A stretch of DNA of 5,983 bases from contig JAQBPC010000492.1 of the NCBI GenBank assembly GCA_028287725.1, positions 1-5,983 on the forward strand, in the 5' to 3' direction. Positions 1 through 5,744 of this stretch are shown here, one piece after another; positions within the stretch are counted from its first letter, which is position 1, and each line of letters begins with the position of its first letter. The position numbers were made by a program, and so were the translations under genes. The notes under the pieces are model-generated. The model made no database searches and had not been told where the DNA came from. It saw only the letters and a program-made list of their open reading frames with translations. Source of the DNA: Chloroflexota bacterium. Its GTDB lineage: Bacteria > Chloroflexota > UBA5177 > JANWHV01.

Positions 1-1609
1 CACCGTGCTGGAAGGCGGCTTGCATCTTGATATGCCAGTCTGGATCGACCTCGTGCGCGGTGACAAAGACGCGGCGCCACTCCTCTGGGACTTCTTCCAG
101 ATCGGTAACAGAGCCATGCTCGCTGACCTTCTCCATGAGCTGCTCGGAGTAAAAGCCTTGCTCGCGAGCAATTCGTTCGAATATGGCGTTGGTCATGACC
201 AACTTCCGCTCGGTCGGCTTATCACGGTCGACCACGTGCATGAATGCCAGCGCAAACACGGGCTCGATACCGCTCGAACAGTCGGCAATGATGCTGATCG
301 TACCGGTAGGCGCCACGGTCGTAAGCGTCGCATTCCGCAATGGCGGACCGTCACGATAAATCGATCGAGCAAAGTTCGGGAACGCGCCACGTGCTTTCGC
401 GAGCTCTTGCGACTCGGCATGCGCATAGCGGTTGACGAAGCTCATTACCTCCTGGCCAAGCGCCAGTGCGTCTTCTGAGTCGTAGGCAATTCCCAAGAGG
501 AAGAGCAGGTCAGCCCACCCCATGATGCCAAGACCGATTCGGCGATTCGAACGTACTGTTTCCGTGATCTGCGCCAACGGAAGTGGATTAATCTCGATCA
601 CGTCGTCCAGGAAGCGCGTGGTAACGCGAGTGACGCGCTCCAGTTCGGCCCAATCGACCGAATACTTGCCGCCTCCGTCCGTGCTCACACATTCGGCAAG
701 GTTGATACTGCCGAGGTTACAAGCATCGTAGCCCCCTAGCCATTGCTCCCCACACGGATTGGTGGCCTCAATCTGCTCGATATCCGGTATCGGGTTGCTG
801 CCGCTGTTGTTTGCTCGATCGATGAATAGAAGGCCGGGATCCCCGGTTGCCCAGGCCGCGTCGCAAATGAGATCGAATACCATCCGCGCGCTGAGCGTAC
901 GGGTCACCTTCCCGGTATGCGGATCCCGTAGCTCATAGTCGGCATTCCGCTCAAGTGCGTCCATGAACGCTTCGGTAGCGGCGACGGAGATATTGAAGTT
1001 TGTAATATCGCGCAGGCCGGTAATCGGATCTGGCCGCTTACAATCGATGAACTTGAGAATATCGGGGTGGTCGACACGCAGCACCCCCATGTTGGCGCCT
1101 CTGCGTGTTCCGCCCTGCTTGACCGCTTCGGTTGCTGCATTAAATACGCGAAGGAAGCTAACAGGCCCGCTAGCCACGCCCCTGGTGGTTGCAACTTCAC
1201 TGCCCTCTGAACGCAACCGGGACAGTCCAAACCCGGTGCCTCCACCACTCTTATGGATAATCGCAGCGTGTTTGATGGCATCAAAGATCTCCGGCAGACT
1301 GTCGCCGACCGGGAGGACGAAACAGGCCGATAGTTGCTGACCATTGTTCTTGCCGGCGTTCATAAGAGTTGGCGAATTGGGCATGAACTGGCGATCAACC
1401 ATCACCTGATAAAAGCTCTCGGCCGCAGCCCGAACGTCCGCGTCGCTGGCGCCCCAGACACGTTCGGCTTCTGCTACCGCGCTGGCAACTCTCCAGCACA
1501 TGCCATCTTCGTCCTCGAAAGTCTTACCATCCTTGCGCCAAAGGTAGCGCTCCTTAAGCACCCGCGCCGCGCTCTCAGACCACTGCCCCTTCTTGCGCTC
1601 CACGATCAT
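1..1609 (-). CDS. nrdJ: Adenosylcobalamin-dependent (class II) ribonucleotide reductase, N-terminal 536 residues; 3' end outside the window
   Basis: This enzyme reduces ribonucleotides to deoxyribonucleotides in the cytoplasm, using a thiyl radical generated from adenosylcobalamin, so it works with or without oxygen. The frame is open from the ATG at 1609 to the left edge. Seen in order: PNSPTLMNAG (residues 77-86), a redox cysteine in LSACFVLP (C96), NPCGEQ (284-289) with the N284/C286/E288 catalytic triad, the second redox cysteine in YDACNLGSINL (C297), and the PTGTIS phosphate-binding loop (435-440). The 11-residue gap from thiyl C286 to C297 is as in known NrdJ enzymes. There is no N-terminal ATP cone. 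The C-terminal part, where the family carries its redox-active cysteine tail, lies outside the window. The start was chosen for the purine-rich AAGGAAGGAAG ending 8 nt upstream. An in-frame GTG at 1690 would add 27 residues but has no ribosome binding site. The gene lies 109 nt downstream of nrdR and is probably co-transcribed with it. Identity is very secure. Confidence 0.97.
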   Translation of the reverse strand, partial: MIVERKKGQWSESAARVLKERYLWRKDGKTFEDEDGMCWRVASAVAEAERVWGASDADVRAAAESFYQVMVDRQFMPNSPTLMNAGKNNGQQLSACFVLPVGDSLPEIFDAIKHAAIIHKSGGGTGFGLSRLRSEGSEVATTRGVASGPVSFLRVFNAATEAVKQGGTRRGANMGVLRVDHPDILKFIDCKRPDPITGLRDITNFNISVAATEAFMDALERNADYELRDPHTGKVTRTLSARMVFDLICDAAWATGDPGLLFIDRANNSGSNPIPDIEQIEATNPCGEQWLGGYDACNLGSINLAECVSTDGGGKYSVDWAELERVTRVTTRFLDDVIEINPLPLAQITETVRSNRRIGLGIMGWADLLFLLGIAYDSEDALALGQEVMSFVNRYAHAESQELAKARGAFPNFARSIYRDGPPLRNATLTTVAPTGTISIIADCSSGIEPVFALAFMHVVDRDKPTERKLVMTNAIFERIAREQGFYSEQLMEKVSEHGSVTDLEEVPEEWRRVFVTAHEVDPDWHIKMQAAFQHG

Positions 1610-1679
1610 CGGCCTGTCTTCCTTCCTTTGACTGCTGCGAATATTCCAAGGGATCGTTCGAATGCCAGTTTGTCGGACC

Positions 1680-1695
1680 GCAATGGCCACATTGC
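1680..1695. repeat. Perfect 6-bp dyad in the nrdR-nrdJ gap
   Basis: GCAATG (1680-1685) and CATTGC (1690-1695) form a perfect inverted repeat around a 4-nt centre. It lies about 70 nt upstream of the nrdJ start and 24 nt after the nrdR stop. It could be a protein-binding site or a small mRNA hairpin. It has no T-tract in the direction of nrdJ transcription, so it is not an intrinsic terminator. It does not match the A/T-rich NrdR box well. A chance palindrome of this size is possible. Confidence 0.3.
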
Positions 1696-1718
1696 TTGTC
1701 CCGTGTAAGGCTTCTCAT

Positions 1719-2177
1719 CTAGTCGTGACTGACGCGCTCGATTGCTTCTTGCAATTCTCGCAGCGAGGTGAAGCTCAAGTACACGGAGGCGAAGCGCAAG
1801 TACGCAATGTCGTCTAGCTTGCGAAGCCTACTCATCACGAATTCGCCGATAGCTTGACTGCTGATTTCGGAAACACCCTGCTTGAACAATTCCGATTCCA
1901 CATCGTCGACGAGATTGTCGACCGCATCGGCTGGGATTGGCAGACGGTGGCAAGCCGTAGCCACGCCCCGCCGCAACTTTTCGCGATCATAGTCTTCGCG
2001 CTGACCAGTCTTCTTGACCACTGATAGTCCGACGTGCTCGAGACGCTCGTAGGTCGTGTAGCGCTGCTTACATGCGATACATTCGCGCCGTCTGCGGACG
2101 CTCCCTCCACCTTTGGTTTCCGTTTCGCGGGAGTCTATTACGCGAGAATCGTTGTGACCGCAGTATGGACACTTCAC
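1719..2177 (-). CDS. nrdR: Transcriptional repressor NrdR
   Basis: NrdR is a cytoplasmic nucleotide-sensing repressor that binds paired boxes in ribonucleotide reductase promoters. The 152-residue product has the normal family length. It opens with a zinc ribbon formed by CPYC (C3, C6) and CIAC (C33, C36), with the basic stretch RRRRE between. An ATP-cone domain follows from about residue 49 to 139, with the typical VVKKTGQRE and DYDREKLRRGV segments, and then a short C-terminal helix. I chose the GTG at 2177 because it places the initiator immediately before KCPYCGH, where family members begin. An upstream ATG at 2228 would add 17 residues with no family counterpart. The Shine-Dalgarno sequence upstream of the GTG is weak (GAGAAAG at a long spacing), so initiation may be modest. 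The gene is upstream of, and probably co-transcribed with, nrdJ, and is divergent from the thioredoxin operon. Confidence 0.96.
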   Translation of the reverse strand: MKCPYCGHNDSRVIDSRETETKGGGSVRRRRECIACKQRYTTYERLEHVGLSVVKKTGQREDYDREKLRRGVATACHRLPIPADAVDNLVDDVESELFKQGVSEISSQAIGEFVMSRLRKLDDIAYLRFASVYLSFTSLRELQEAIERVSHD

Positions 2178-2248
2178 AGCGTTACGCTTTCTCGGGCTTT
2201 CACCCACCCCTAGATGTTGTAGCCCCATTAGGGATAGCCCCTGAGCAT

Positions 2249-2282
2249 AGTATACGGTAGCACGTGGGAGTTACCGAATCAA
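2249..2282 (-). promoter_or_regulatory. Putative promoter of the nrdR-nrdJ operon
   Basis: On the minus strand the hexamer TATACT (2254 to 2249) is a 5/6 match to a sigma-70 type -10 box, 71 nt upstream of the nrdR GTG. The -35 is poor: TCGGTA at 17 nt spacing. An alternative pair, TTGATT (2282 to 2277) with TACCGT (2259 to 2254) at exactly 17 nt, overlaps it. The spacer contains a dyad, CGGTA (2255-2259) and TACCG (2272-2276). This is a plausible operator position, but it lacks the NrdR-box consensus. The promoter is inferred from hexamers only. Confidence 0.4.
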
Positions 2283-2425
2283 TGGGTGTGCCGCCGAATT
2301 TGCCACAGTAAATTATTAGCTGCGTCGGCGTTGGCCGGAATCCTGAAATTCGTCGACGCTGGACTATCTATGGCCGCGGTTCATGACCTGCGAGCGGGTG
2401 TCAAAAGGTGCTAACCTACTATGTG
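2283..2425. other. Divergent intergenic region between nrdR and the thioredoxin operon
   Basis: This stretch separates the nrdR promoter from the SurA_N-thioredoxin start. I see no convincing sigma-70 promoter for the rightward operon. Candidate -10 boxes are CTATCT (about 2373-2378) and TAACCT (2413-2418), the latter 7 nt before the ATG at 2426 and thus a possible leaderless start. Neither has a good -35. No RNA gene or repeat is evident. Confidence 0.3.
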
Positions 2426-3547
2426 ATGACGAAAGAAGCCCTGCCCGCACAGCCTCCGAAGACCCTGGACATTCCAGCGGCGCGCGTGGAGTTGCGCGGC
2501 CGCATTCAATGGCCAGGGTGGATGCGGAGTCAGCGCGTCAAACAGGCCGTCGCGATAGTTTCGCTGGTGCTTGTCGTTGCCGTTCCAATCGTGGCCGGCA
2601 GCCTACATTCCAAGTCACGCAGCCCGGAAGCCATTGCTGCCATGGTCAATGGATTGCCGGTCTCGATGGCCTCTTACAAGAAGCAGCTCATCTACGCGAC
2701 GGCAGGTTACACCGGACCAGGGGCGCCTGGAACATCACCCACGGGGCAGACCGTGGCACGGCTCATCGCCGACACTGCAATACAACAGGCAATTGCGGAG
2801 GTCCTGATCGACAATGCGGCGCGGCAGCACGGCGTTATCGTCTCTGACGCTGCATTGAACCGCGAGGTAACTCGCATGACTTCCCAAGCCGGTGGGATCA
2901 CCGCTCTGCACGCTCAAATGAAGGCAGCAAGCATGACGTCCGCTGATCTTCGCTGGGTGGCACGGCATAACGTGCTGCGCGATGAGTTGGCCAAGCAGCT
3001 TCATGACGCGGCGTGGCTCGATCATCTTGTTGGGAAGGCAGTCATCCAGTACTACGTGAGTGATGGCGCCGCCGCGGCTGATAAGGTTCCGGCAGTGTCA
3101 CTAGGTCATCCAGCGCCGCCGTTTGTAGCGAAAGATCTCCGAGGTACCGCGGTGTCCCTCGCAAATTTGCGTGGCAAGGTTGTCATCCTGAATTTTTGGG
3201 CTACCTGGTGTGGTTACTGCGTCCAGGAATTGCCGATGTTGCTTCAATTTGCGAAGGCTCATCCAAATTTCTATGTGATTGCCCTGGACCATCTGGAATC
3301 GTCCGACAAAGTGCGCGCGTATGTTGCGTCACACCATCTGCGAGGCCTGACTGTCTGGCTTGACACGACCGGCGACGCATTCAACAACTATCTTATGACC
3401 GGCTTGCCGGCCACTTTTTTCATCGACGCGCGCGGCCATATCCGCAGCTACAACTTTGGGGCAGTGGCGGATGCATCGACGCTTGCGGACCAGGCAAGCC
3501 ATGCCCTCATGGGTATCGACAACACGTACTATAACCAGACGGGATAG
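2426..3547 (+). CDS. Membrane-anchored SurA-like chaperone domain fused to a thioredoxin-fold domain (CGYC active site)
   Basis: This is probably an extracytoplasmic thiol-disulfide oxidoreductase with its own substrate-binding domain. The product is 373 residues from the ATG at 2426. Residues 1-37 are a cytoplasmic-looking tail, and 40-60 form one hydrophobic segment acting as signal anchor. Residues 68-195 resemble the SurA/PrsA N-terminal chaperone domain: an AMVNGLPVS opening, then a helical region with VLIDNAARQHGVIVSDAAL. Residues 222-365 are a TlpA/redoxin domain with GHPAPPF, LRGKVVILNFWATWCGYC (C262, C265), and the cis-proline in TGLPAT (P328). The parvulin PPIase domain that normally follows SurA_N is absent; the thioredoxin fold takes its place. 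CGYC is also the active site of E. coli DsbC. Start choice is uncertain: GTG codons at 2408 and 2423 are in frame, AAGGTG lies at 2405-2410, and no start has an ideal ribosome binding site. It is the first gene of a two-gene operon. Confidence 0.88.
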   Translation: MTKEALPAQPPKTLDIPAARVELRGRIQWPGWMRSQRVKQAVAIVSLVLVVAVPIVAGSLHSKSRSPEAIAAMVNGLPVSMASYKKQLIYATAGYTGPGAPGTSPTGQTVARLIADTAIQQAIAEVLIDNAARQHGVIVSDAALNREVTRMTSQAGGITALHAQMKAASMTSADLRWVARHNVLRDELAKQLHDAAWLDHLVGKAVIQYYVSDGAAAADKVPAVSLGHPAPPFVAKDLRGTAVSLANLRGKVVILNFWATWCGYCVQELPMLLQFAKAHPNFYVIALDHLESSDKVRAYVASHHLRGLTVWLDTTGDAFNNYLMTGLPATFFIDARGHIRSYNFGAVADASTLADQASHALMGIDNTYYNQTG

Positions 3548-3549
3548 CA

Positions 3550-4128
3550 GTGAAACCAGACGCGGCGGCATTGACAACATCCGAGCAGCCCGCTCCTTCG
3601 AACCGTAATCGGCGACAGCTCGTCACGTGGTCGCCTATCCTGATCGCTATAATCGCCGTGATCGTTGCCGCGTTCCTGGTACTTCGGCCCTCCTCCCAAA
3701 CGCCAGGACTGGTCGGCAAACCGGCGCCCGAGTTCTCGCTCCGTTCCGTGAATGGAGCAAGCGTTAGTCTTGCCTCACTTCGCGGGCATCCGATACTGGT
3801 GAACTTCTGGGGCACGACATGCCTGCCTTGCCGGCGAGAGGTCCCTCTGCTTCAACAGGCGTACGAGAAGTATCGGGCGCAGGGCTTGATTGTTATTGGA
3901 CTGGACTCGCAGCTTGAGGATGCACAGTCGGTCAGTGCCTTCGGCTCTGAGCGAAACGTCACGTACCCGATGTTATTGGATCCCAATGGCGCAGTCGCTC
4001 CGACCTACGGGGTCAATGCTCTTCCGCACAGCTTCCTCATTGACCGAAATGGCGTTGTTCGAGGCAATGAGCAGGCGCCGTTCTTTGACGCAGCACCACT
4101 GGACCAAGCGCTCAAAGCGATCCTTTAA
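3550..4128 (+). CDS. TlpA/ResA-family membrane-anchored thioredoxin-like protein (CLPC active site)
   Basis: This is a predicted extracytoplasmic thiol-disulfide oxidoreductase of the AhpC/TSA-redoxin group, which includes ResA and CcmG. The product has 192 residues: a short polar cytoplasmic N-terminus, one membrane segment at about 27-46 (WSPILIAIIAVIVAAFLVL), and then the thioredoxin fold. Landmarks are VGKPAPEFSL (55-64), LRGHPILVNFWGTTCLPC with C91 and C94, IVIGLDS (114-120), and the cis-proline in NALPHSFLID (P159). The tryptophan that usually precedes the first active-site cysteine is threonine here (T90), which is unusual. The start is the GTG 2 nt after the upstream stop codon. Its ribosome binding site is weak, which suggests translational coupling to the SurA_N-thioredoxin gene. 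In this family the role is often reduction of apocytochrome c or repair of disulfides, but no cytochrome-maturation or CcdA gene is in the window, so the partner is unknown. Confidence 0.9.
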   Translation: MKPDAAALTTSEQPAPSNRNRRQLVTWSPILIAIIAVIVAAFLVLRPSSQTPGLVGKPAPEFSLRSVNGASVSLASLRGHPILVNFWGTTCLPCRREVPLLQQAYEKYRAQGLIVIGLDSQLEDAQSVSAFGSERNVTYPMLLDPNGAVAPTYGVNALPHSFLIDRNGVVRGNEQAPFFDAAPLDQALKAIL

Positions 4129-4160
4129 GTCGTATTGGCCGGCACTCTCCGGAAACGTGG

Positions 4161-4769
4161 TTAGCGGTGGGTGCGGAGCAATCGTCGCAGTGATCCCAAT
4201 GGAGACCACAGCATAGTCGACCGCTGGGTGCCGGGGCTCGCCCCGTTCGATCGCGGCTCGCGGTTCAGAGCAAGCTCATCACGTGAAGTTCCGGAACCTT
4301 CAGGCTCTGGCTTCTTCGGGTCATCACCGGTTGCAGCCTCGATGGCCGTAGCCTCGAGTAGGTGAAGGCGGGCATCGCGCTCTGCCAGTTGCGCCTGTAA
4401 GTAGCCGACCTGGCTTGCCAGTCTCACGCGCTCGTCTTGCAAGGTCGCGAGCCTGTCGTCCCGCTCCTTGAGGAGCTCGATGAGGGCAAGCATCTCCGCG
4501 CGGCCGCCGGCATCGGCTGGCGTGTGGCTCGCGTTCGCCGTCTCCAGTGCGCCTGGCATCGCTACGCCGTCATTATGGTCCGGCGCTCCATCGGGGGCTT
4601 GGCCGGCGCGTAACTCTAGCTTGCTCAGGTCCTCACGATGAATGTGCCAGCGACCGTCTTTGCGAATTGCGGGTAGGCGGCCCGTGCGCACCAGGCGTCG
4701 AAGGTCACGCTTTGGAAGATTGGATTCAGTTTCGGCCTTGCCAAGCGTAAGGTACTCGTCCTCGAACAT
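4161..4769 (-). CDS. Hypothetical HTH (MerR/excisionase-like) plus coiled-coil protein
   Basis: I do not recognise this 202-residue protein as a named family member. Residues 5-52 look like a short winged-helix DNA-binding domain of the MerR/excisionase (HTH_17) type: YLTLGKAETESNLPKRDLRR, then LVRTGRLPAIRKDGRWHIHREDL, with the RLPA-x-RKDGRW wing typical of the fold. Residues 53-90 are a polar, flexible linker. Residues 92-140 form a strong charged coiled coil (LIELLKERDDRL, LASQVGYLQAQLAERDARL). A Pro/Glu-rich linker (150-170) leads to a basic tail ending LWSPLGSLRRLLRTHR, which could be a membrane- or nucleic-acid-binding helix. The start is the ATG at 4769. There is no Shine-Dalgarno sequence, but a -10 box lies 6 nt upstream, suggesting a leaderless mRNA. 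The gene converges on the TlpA-like gene with a 32-nt gap and is divergent from L25. The layout (DNA-binding head, coiled coil, basic tail) recalls the chromosome-anchoring protein RacA, by architecture only. Confidence 0.82.
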   Translation of the reverse strand: MFEDEYLTLGKAETESNLPKRDLRRLVRTGRLPAIRKDGRWHIHREDLSKLELRAGQAPDGAPDHNDGVAMPGALETANASHTPADAGGRAEMLALIELLKERDDRLATLQDERVRLASQVGYLQAQLAERDARLHLLEATAIEAATGDDPKKPEPEGSGTSRDELALNREPRSNGASPGTQRSTMLWSPLGSLRRLLRTHR

Positions 4770-4775
4770 GCGCCA

Positions 4776-4805
4776 AGTGTAGCGGTTGCGCGGCCCATTC
4801 TACAA
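4776..4805 (-). promoter_or_regulatory. Putative leaderless promoter of the HTH/coiled-coil gene
   Basis: On the minus strand TTGTAG (4805 to 4800) and TACACT (4781 to 4776) are separated by 18 nt. The -10 hexamer ends only 6 nt before the ATG at 4769, so transcription would begin at or next to the start codon. No Shine-Dalgarno-like sequence is present, which agrees with a leaderless transcript. The -35 is a 3/6 match and the -10 a 4/6 match. Confidence 0.45.
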
Positions 4806-4822
4806 ACCCTGGGAAACCTGGG
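4804..4822. repeat. Direct repeat AAACC(C)TGGG in the divergent promoter region
   Basis: AAACCCTGGG (4804-4813) is followed immediately by AAACCTGGG (4814-4822), two copies differing by one C. The pair touches the -35 of the leftward HTH gene and ends 2 nt before the -35 of the rightward L25 promoter. It could be a tandem operator for a regulator acting on both genes, but chance is not excluded. Confidence 0.4.
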
Positions 4823-4824
4823 CT

Positions 4825-4854
4825 TTGACCAGTTCGGTACGAAATGGAGATACT
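4825..4854 (+). promoter_or_regulatory. Putative promoter of the L25/ctc gene
   Basis: TTGACC (4825-4830, 5/6 match) and GATACT (4849-4854, 4/6 match) are spaced by 18 nt. This predicts a start near 4861 and a leader of about 50 nt before the ATG at 4912. A second TTGACT at 4860-4865 lacks a good -10 at proper spacing (CAAAGT at 18 nt). Confidence 0.5.
4829..4847. repeat. Imperfect 19-bp dyad overlapping the L25 promoter spacer
   Basis: CCAgTTCG (4829-4836) and CGAAaTGG (4840-4847) are inverted around GTA, with seven of eight positions paired. The dyad lies between the -35 and -10 hexamers of the L25 promoter and overlaps the last two bases of the -35. This is the classic position for a repressor operator. 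No known regulator is assigned. Confidence 0.4.
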
Positions 4855-4911
4855 GAGCATTGACTCAATTAACTAGCCTACTGCAAAGTAACGGATTTTG
4901 AGAGGACAACC

Positions 4912-5556
4912 ATGTCTCATTTAACACTCGAAGCTCGCCCAAGGACGATTACAGGAAAGAAGGTCAAGATCCTTCGTCGTCAAGGCCTGTTACCGGCAAA
5001 CATTTATGGCCACAACGTGGAGTCACAGGCCGTAGAGATTGACGCGCACGAGTTTACACTGATGCAGCGTCATCTTTCCGCAAGCTCGATCATCGATTTG
5101 AAGGTTGCGGGAACCGCCAGGGCCGTGATGATCCATCGGACCCAGCGGGATTTCGCCACGGGCAAGCCAAACCACATCGAGTTCTTCCAGATCAATATGC
5201 TGGAGAAGCTAACGGCAAGCGTTCCCCTGGTGCTCGTTGGTCATTCTGATGCGCTCCGAAAAAATGCCGGCGTAGTGTTGATTCAAGAAATGAATACCAT
5301 CGACGTGACATGTCTGCCGGGCGACCTCCCGACGTCGATAGAGGTCTCCGTCGAGCATCTCACAAATGTTGGTGACGCAATCCACGTTAGCGACTTGAAC
5401 GTTGACCGGAGCAAACTCGAGATTCGCGCAAATGCTGATGATCGCGTCGCCGGTCTGTCCTCCTCCCAGATGCATGCCGCCGAAGAAGAGGCTGGGGCAG
5501 CCGAATCCGCTGAGGCTGGGGCTGAAGGCGAAACAGCGCCAGAAGGCGAAGAGTAA
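4912..5556 (+). CDS. rplY/ctc: 50S ribosomal protein L25, long Ctc (general stress protein) form
   Basis: This protein binds 5S rRNA in the large ribosomal subunit. The long form (Ctc/TL5) adds a C-terminal beta domain. The product has 214 residues, normal for this form. The N-terminal RNA-binding domain (1-95) shows LTLEARPRTITGKKVKILRR, GLLPANIYGH (26-35) and the HRTQRDFATGKPNHIEFFQI block (75-94). The TL5 C-terminal domain (about 98-182) shows SVPLVLVGHSDALRKNAGVV, DVTCLPGDLPTSIEVSVEHL and GDAIHVSDL. Residues 188-214 are an Ala/Glu/Gly-rich acidic tail containing short near-repeats (GAGGCTGGGGC at 5488 and 5512). The start is the ATG at 4912, with a GAGAGGA ribosome binding site 5 nt upstream. 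The gene has its own promoter and ends 44 nt before an intrinsic terminator, so it looks monocistronic. The usual neighbour pth is not in the window. Confidence 0.97.
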   Translation: MSHLTLEARPRTITGKKVKILRRQGLLPANIYGHNVESQAVEIDAHEFTLMQRHLSASSIIDLKVAGTARAVMIHRTQRDFATGKPNHIEFFQINMLEKLTASVPLVLVGHSDALRKNAGVVLIQEMNTIDVTCLPGDLPTSIEVSVEHLTNVGDAIHVSDLNVDRSKLEIRANADDRVAGLSSSQMHAAEEEAGAAESAEAGAEGETAPEGEE

Positions 5557-5600
5557 CCCAGACCACCGGGCGCTCGTCGCCAACGTCAATAGTCACGGTC

Positions 5601-5650
5601 GGGTGTCGGCTGACGAGAGCTTTCGTGAGCCGACACCCTTATTTTTATTG
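5601..5650 (+). terminator. Rho-independent terminator after L25
   Basis: GGGTGTCGGCT (5601-5611) pairs perfectly with AGCCGACACCC (5628-5638). An inner ACGA/TCGT extension follows across one mismatch, and the hairpin is followed at once by TTATTTTTATT. An 11-bp GC-rich stem followed by a T-rich run is a textbook intrinsic terminator on the plus strand, 44 nt after the L25 stop. Confidence 0.93.
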
Positions 5651-5674
5651 TTCTCCACCACTCCCCACATAAAC

Positions 5675-5694
5675 TAGAAACTTTGTTCTATTAT
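5675..5694 (+). promoter_or_regulatory. Operator-like dyad overlapping a -10 box upstream of the last gene
   Basis: TATTAT (5689-5694) is a 5/6 match to the -10 consensus, 50 nt before the ATG at 5745. No convincing -35 is present. The dyad TAGAA-ACTTTG-TTCTA (5675-5690) overlaps its left edge. The core GAAACTTTGTTC matches seven of the eight fixed positions of GAAC-N4-GTTC, the core of the Bacillus-type LexA box, but the flanking C and G are not conserved. This suggests a repressed promoter; regulator identity is speculative. Confidence 0.4.
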
Positions 5695-5744
5695 GGGAAT
5701 GCGCTGTTCGTTAGGCAGCATGTTCTGGGAGAGGAGACCGGGAA

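Noticed and set aside
5..1708. Several plus-strand open frames of 69-157 codons
   Set aside because: They lie antisense to the unmistakable nrdJ frame, carry Arg/Ser-rich random-looking sequence and have no family motifs; they are shadows of the minus-strand gene.
1610..1718. Possible cobalamin riboswitch before the B12-dependent reductase
   Set aside because: The gap is only 109 nt, shorter than a usual cobalamin riboswitch, and I see no B12-box-like segment.
2178..2228. Upstream ATG extending NrdR by 17 residues
   Set aside because: Family members begin at the residue before KCPYCG; the extension has no counterpart and the GTG at 2177 restores the normal 152-residue length.
2426..4128. 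Thioredoxins as the electron donor to the neighbouring ribonucleotide reductase
   Set aside because: Both proteins have membrane anchors placing the CxxC domain outside the cytoplasm, so they cannot directly reduce cytoplasmic NrdJ; adjacency is divergent and probably coincidental.
4129..4160. Possible bidirectional terminator between the convergent genes
   Set aside because: Only a 4-bp CCGG self-complementary stem is visible and there is no T-tract on either strand.
5488..5556. Short near-repeats in the 3' end of L25
   Set aside because: They encode the Ala/Glu/Gly-rich acidic tail common to Ctc-type L25 proteins and reflect low-complexity coding, not a mobile or structured repeat.
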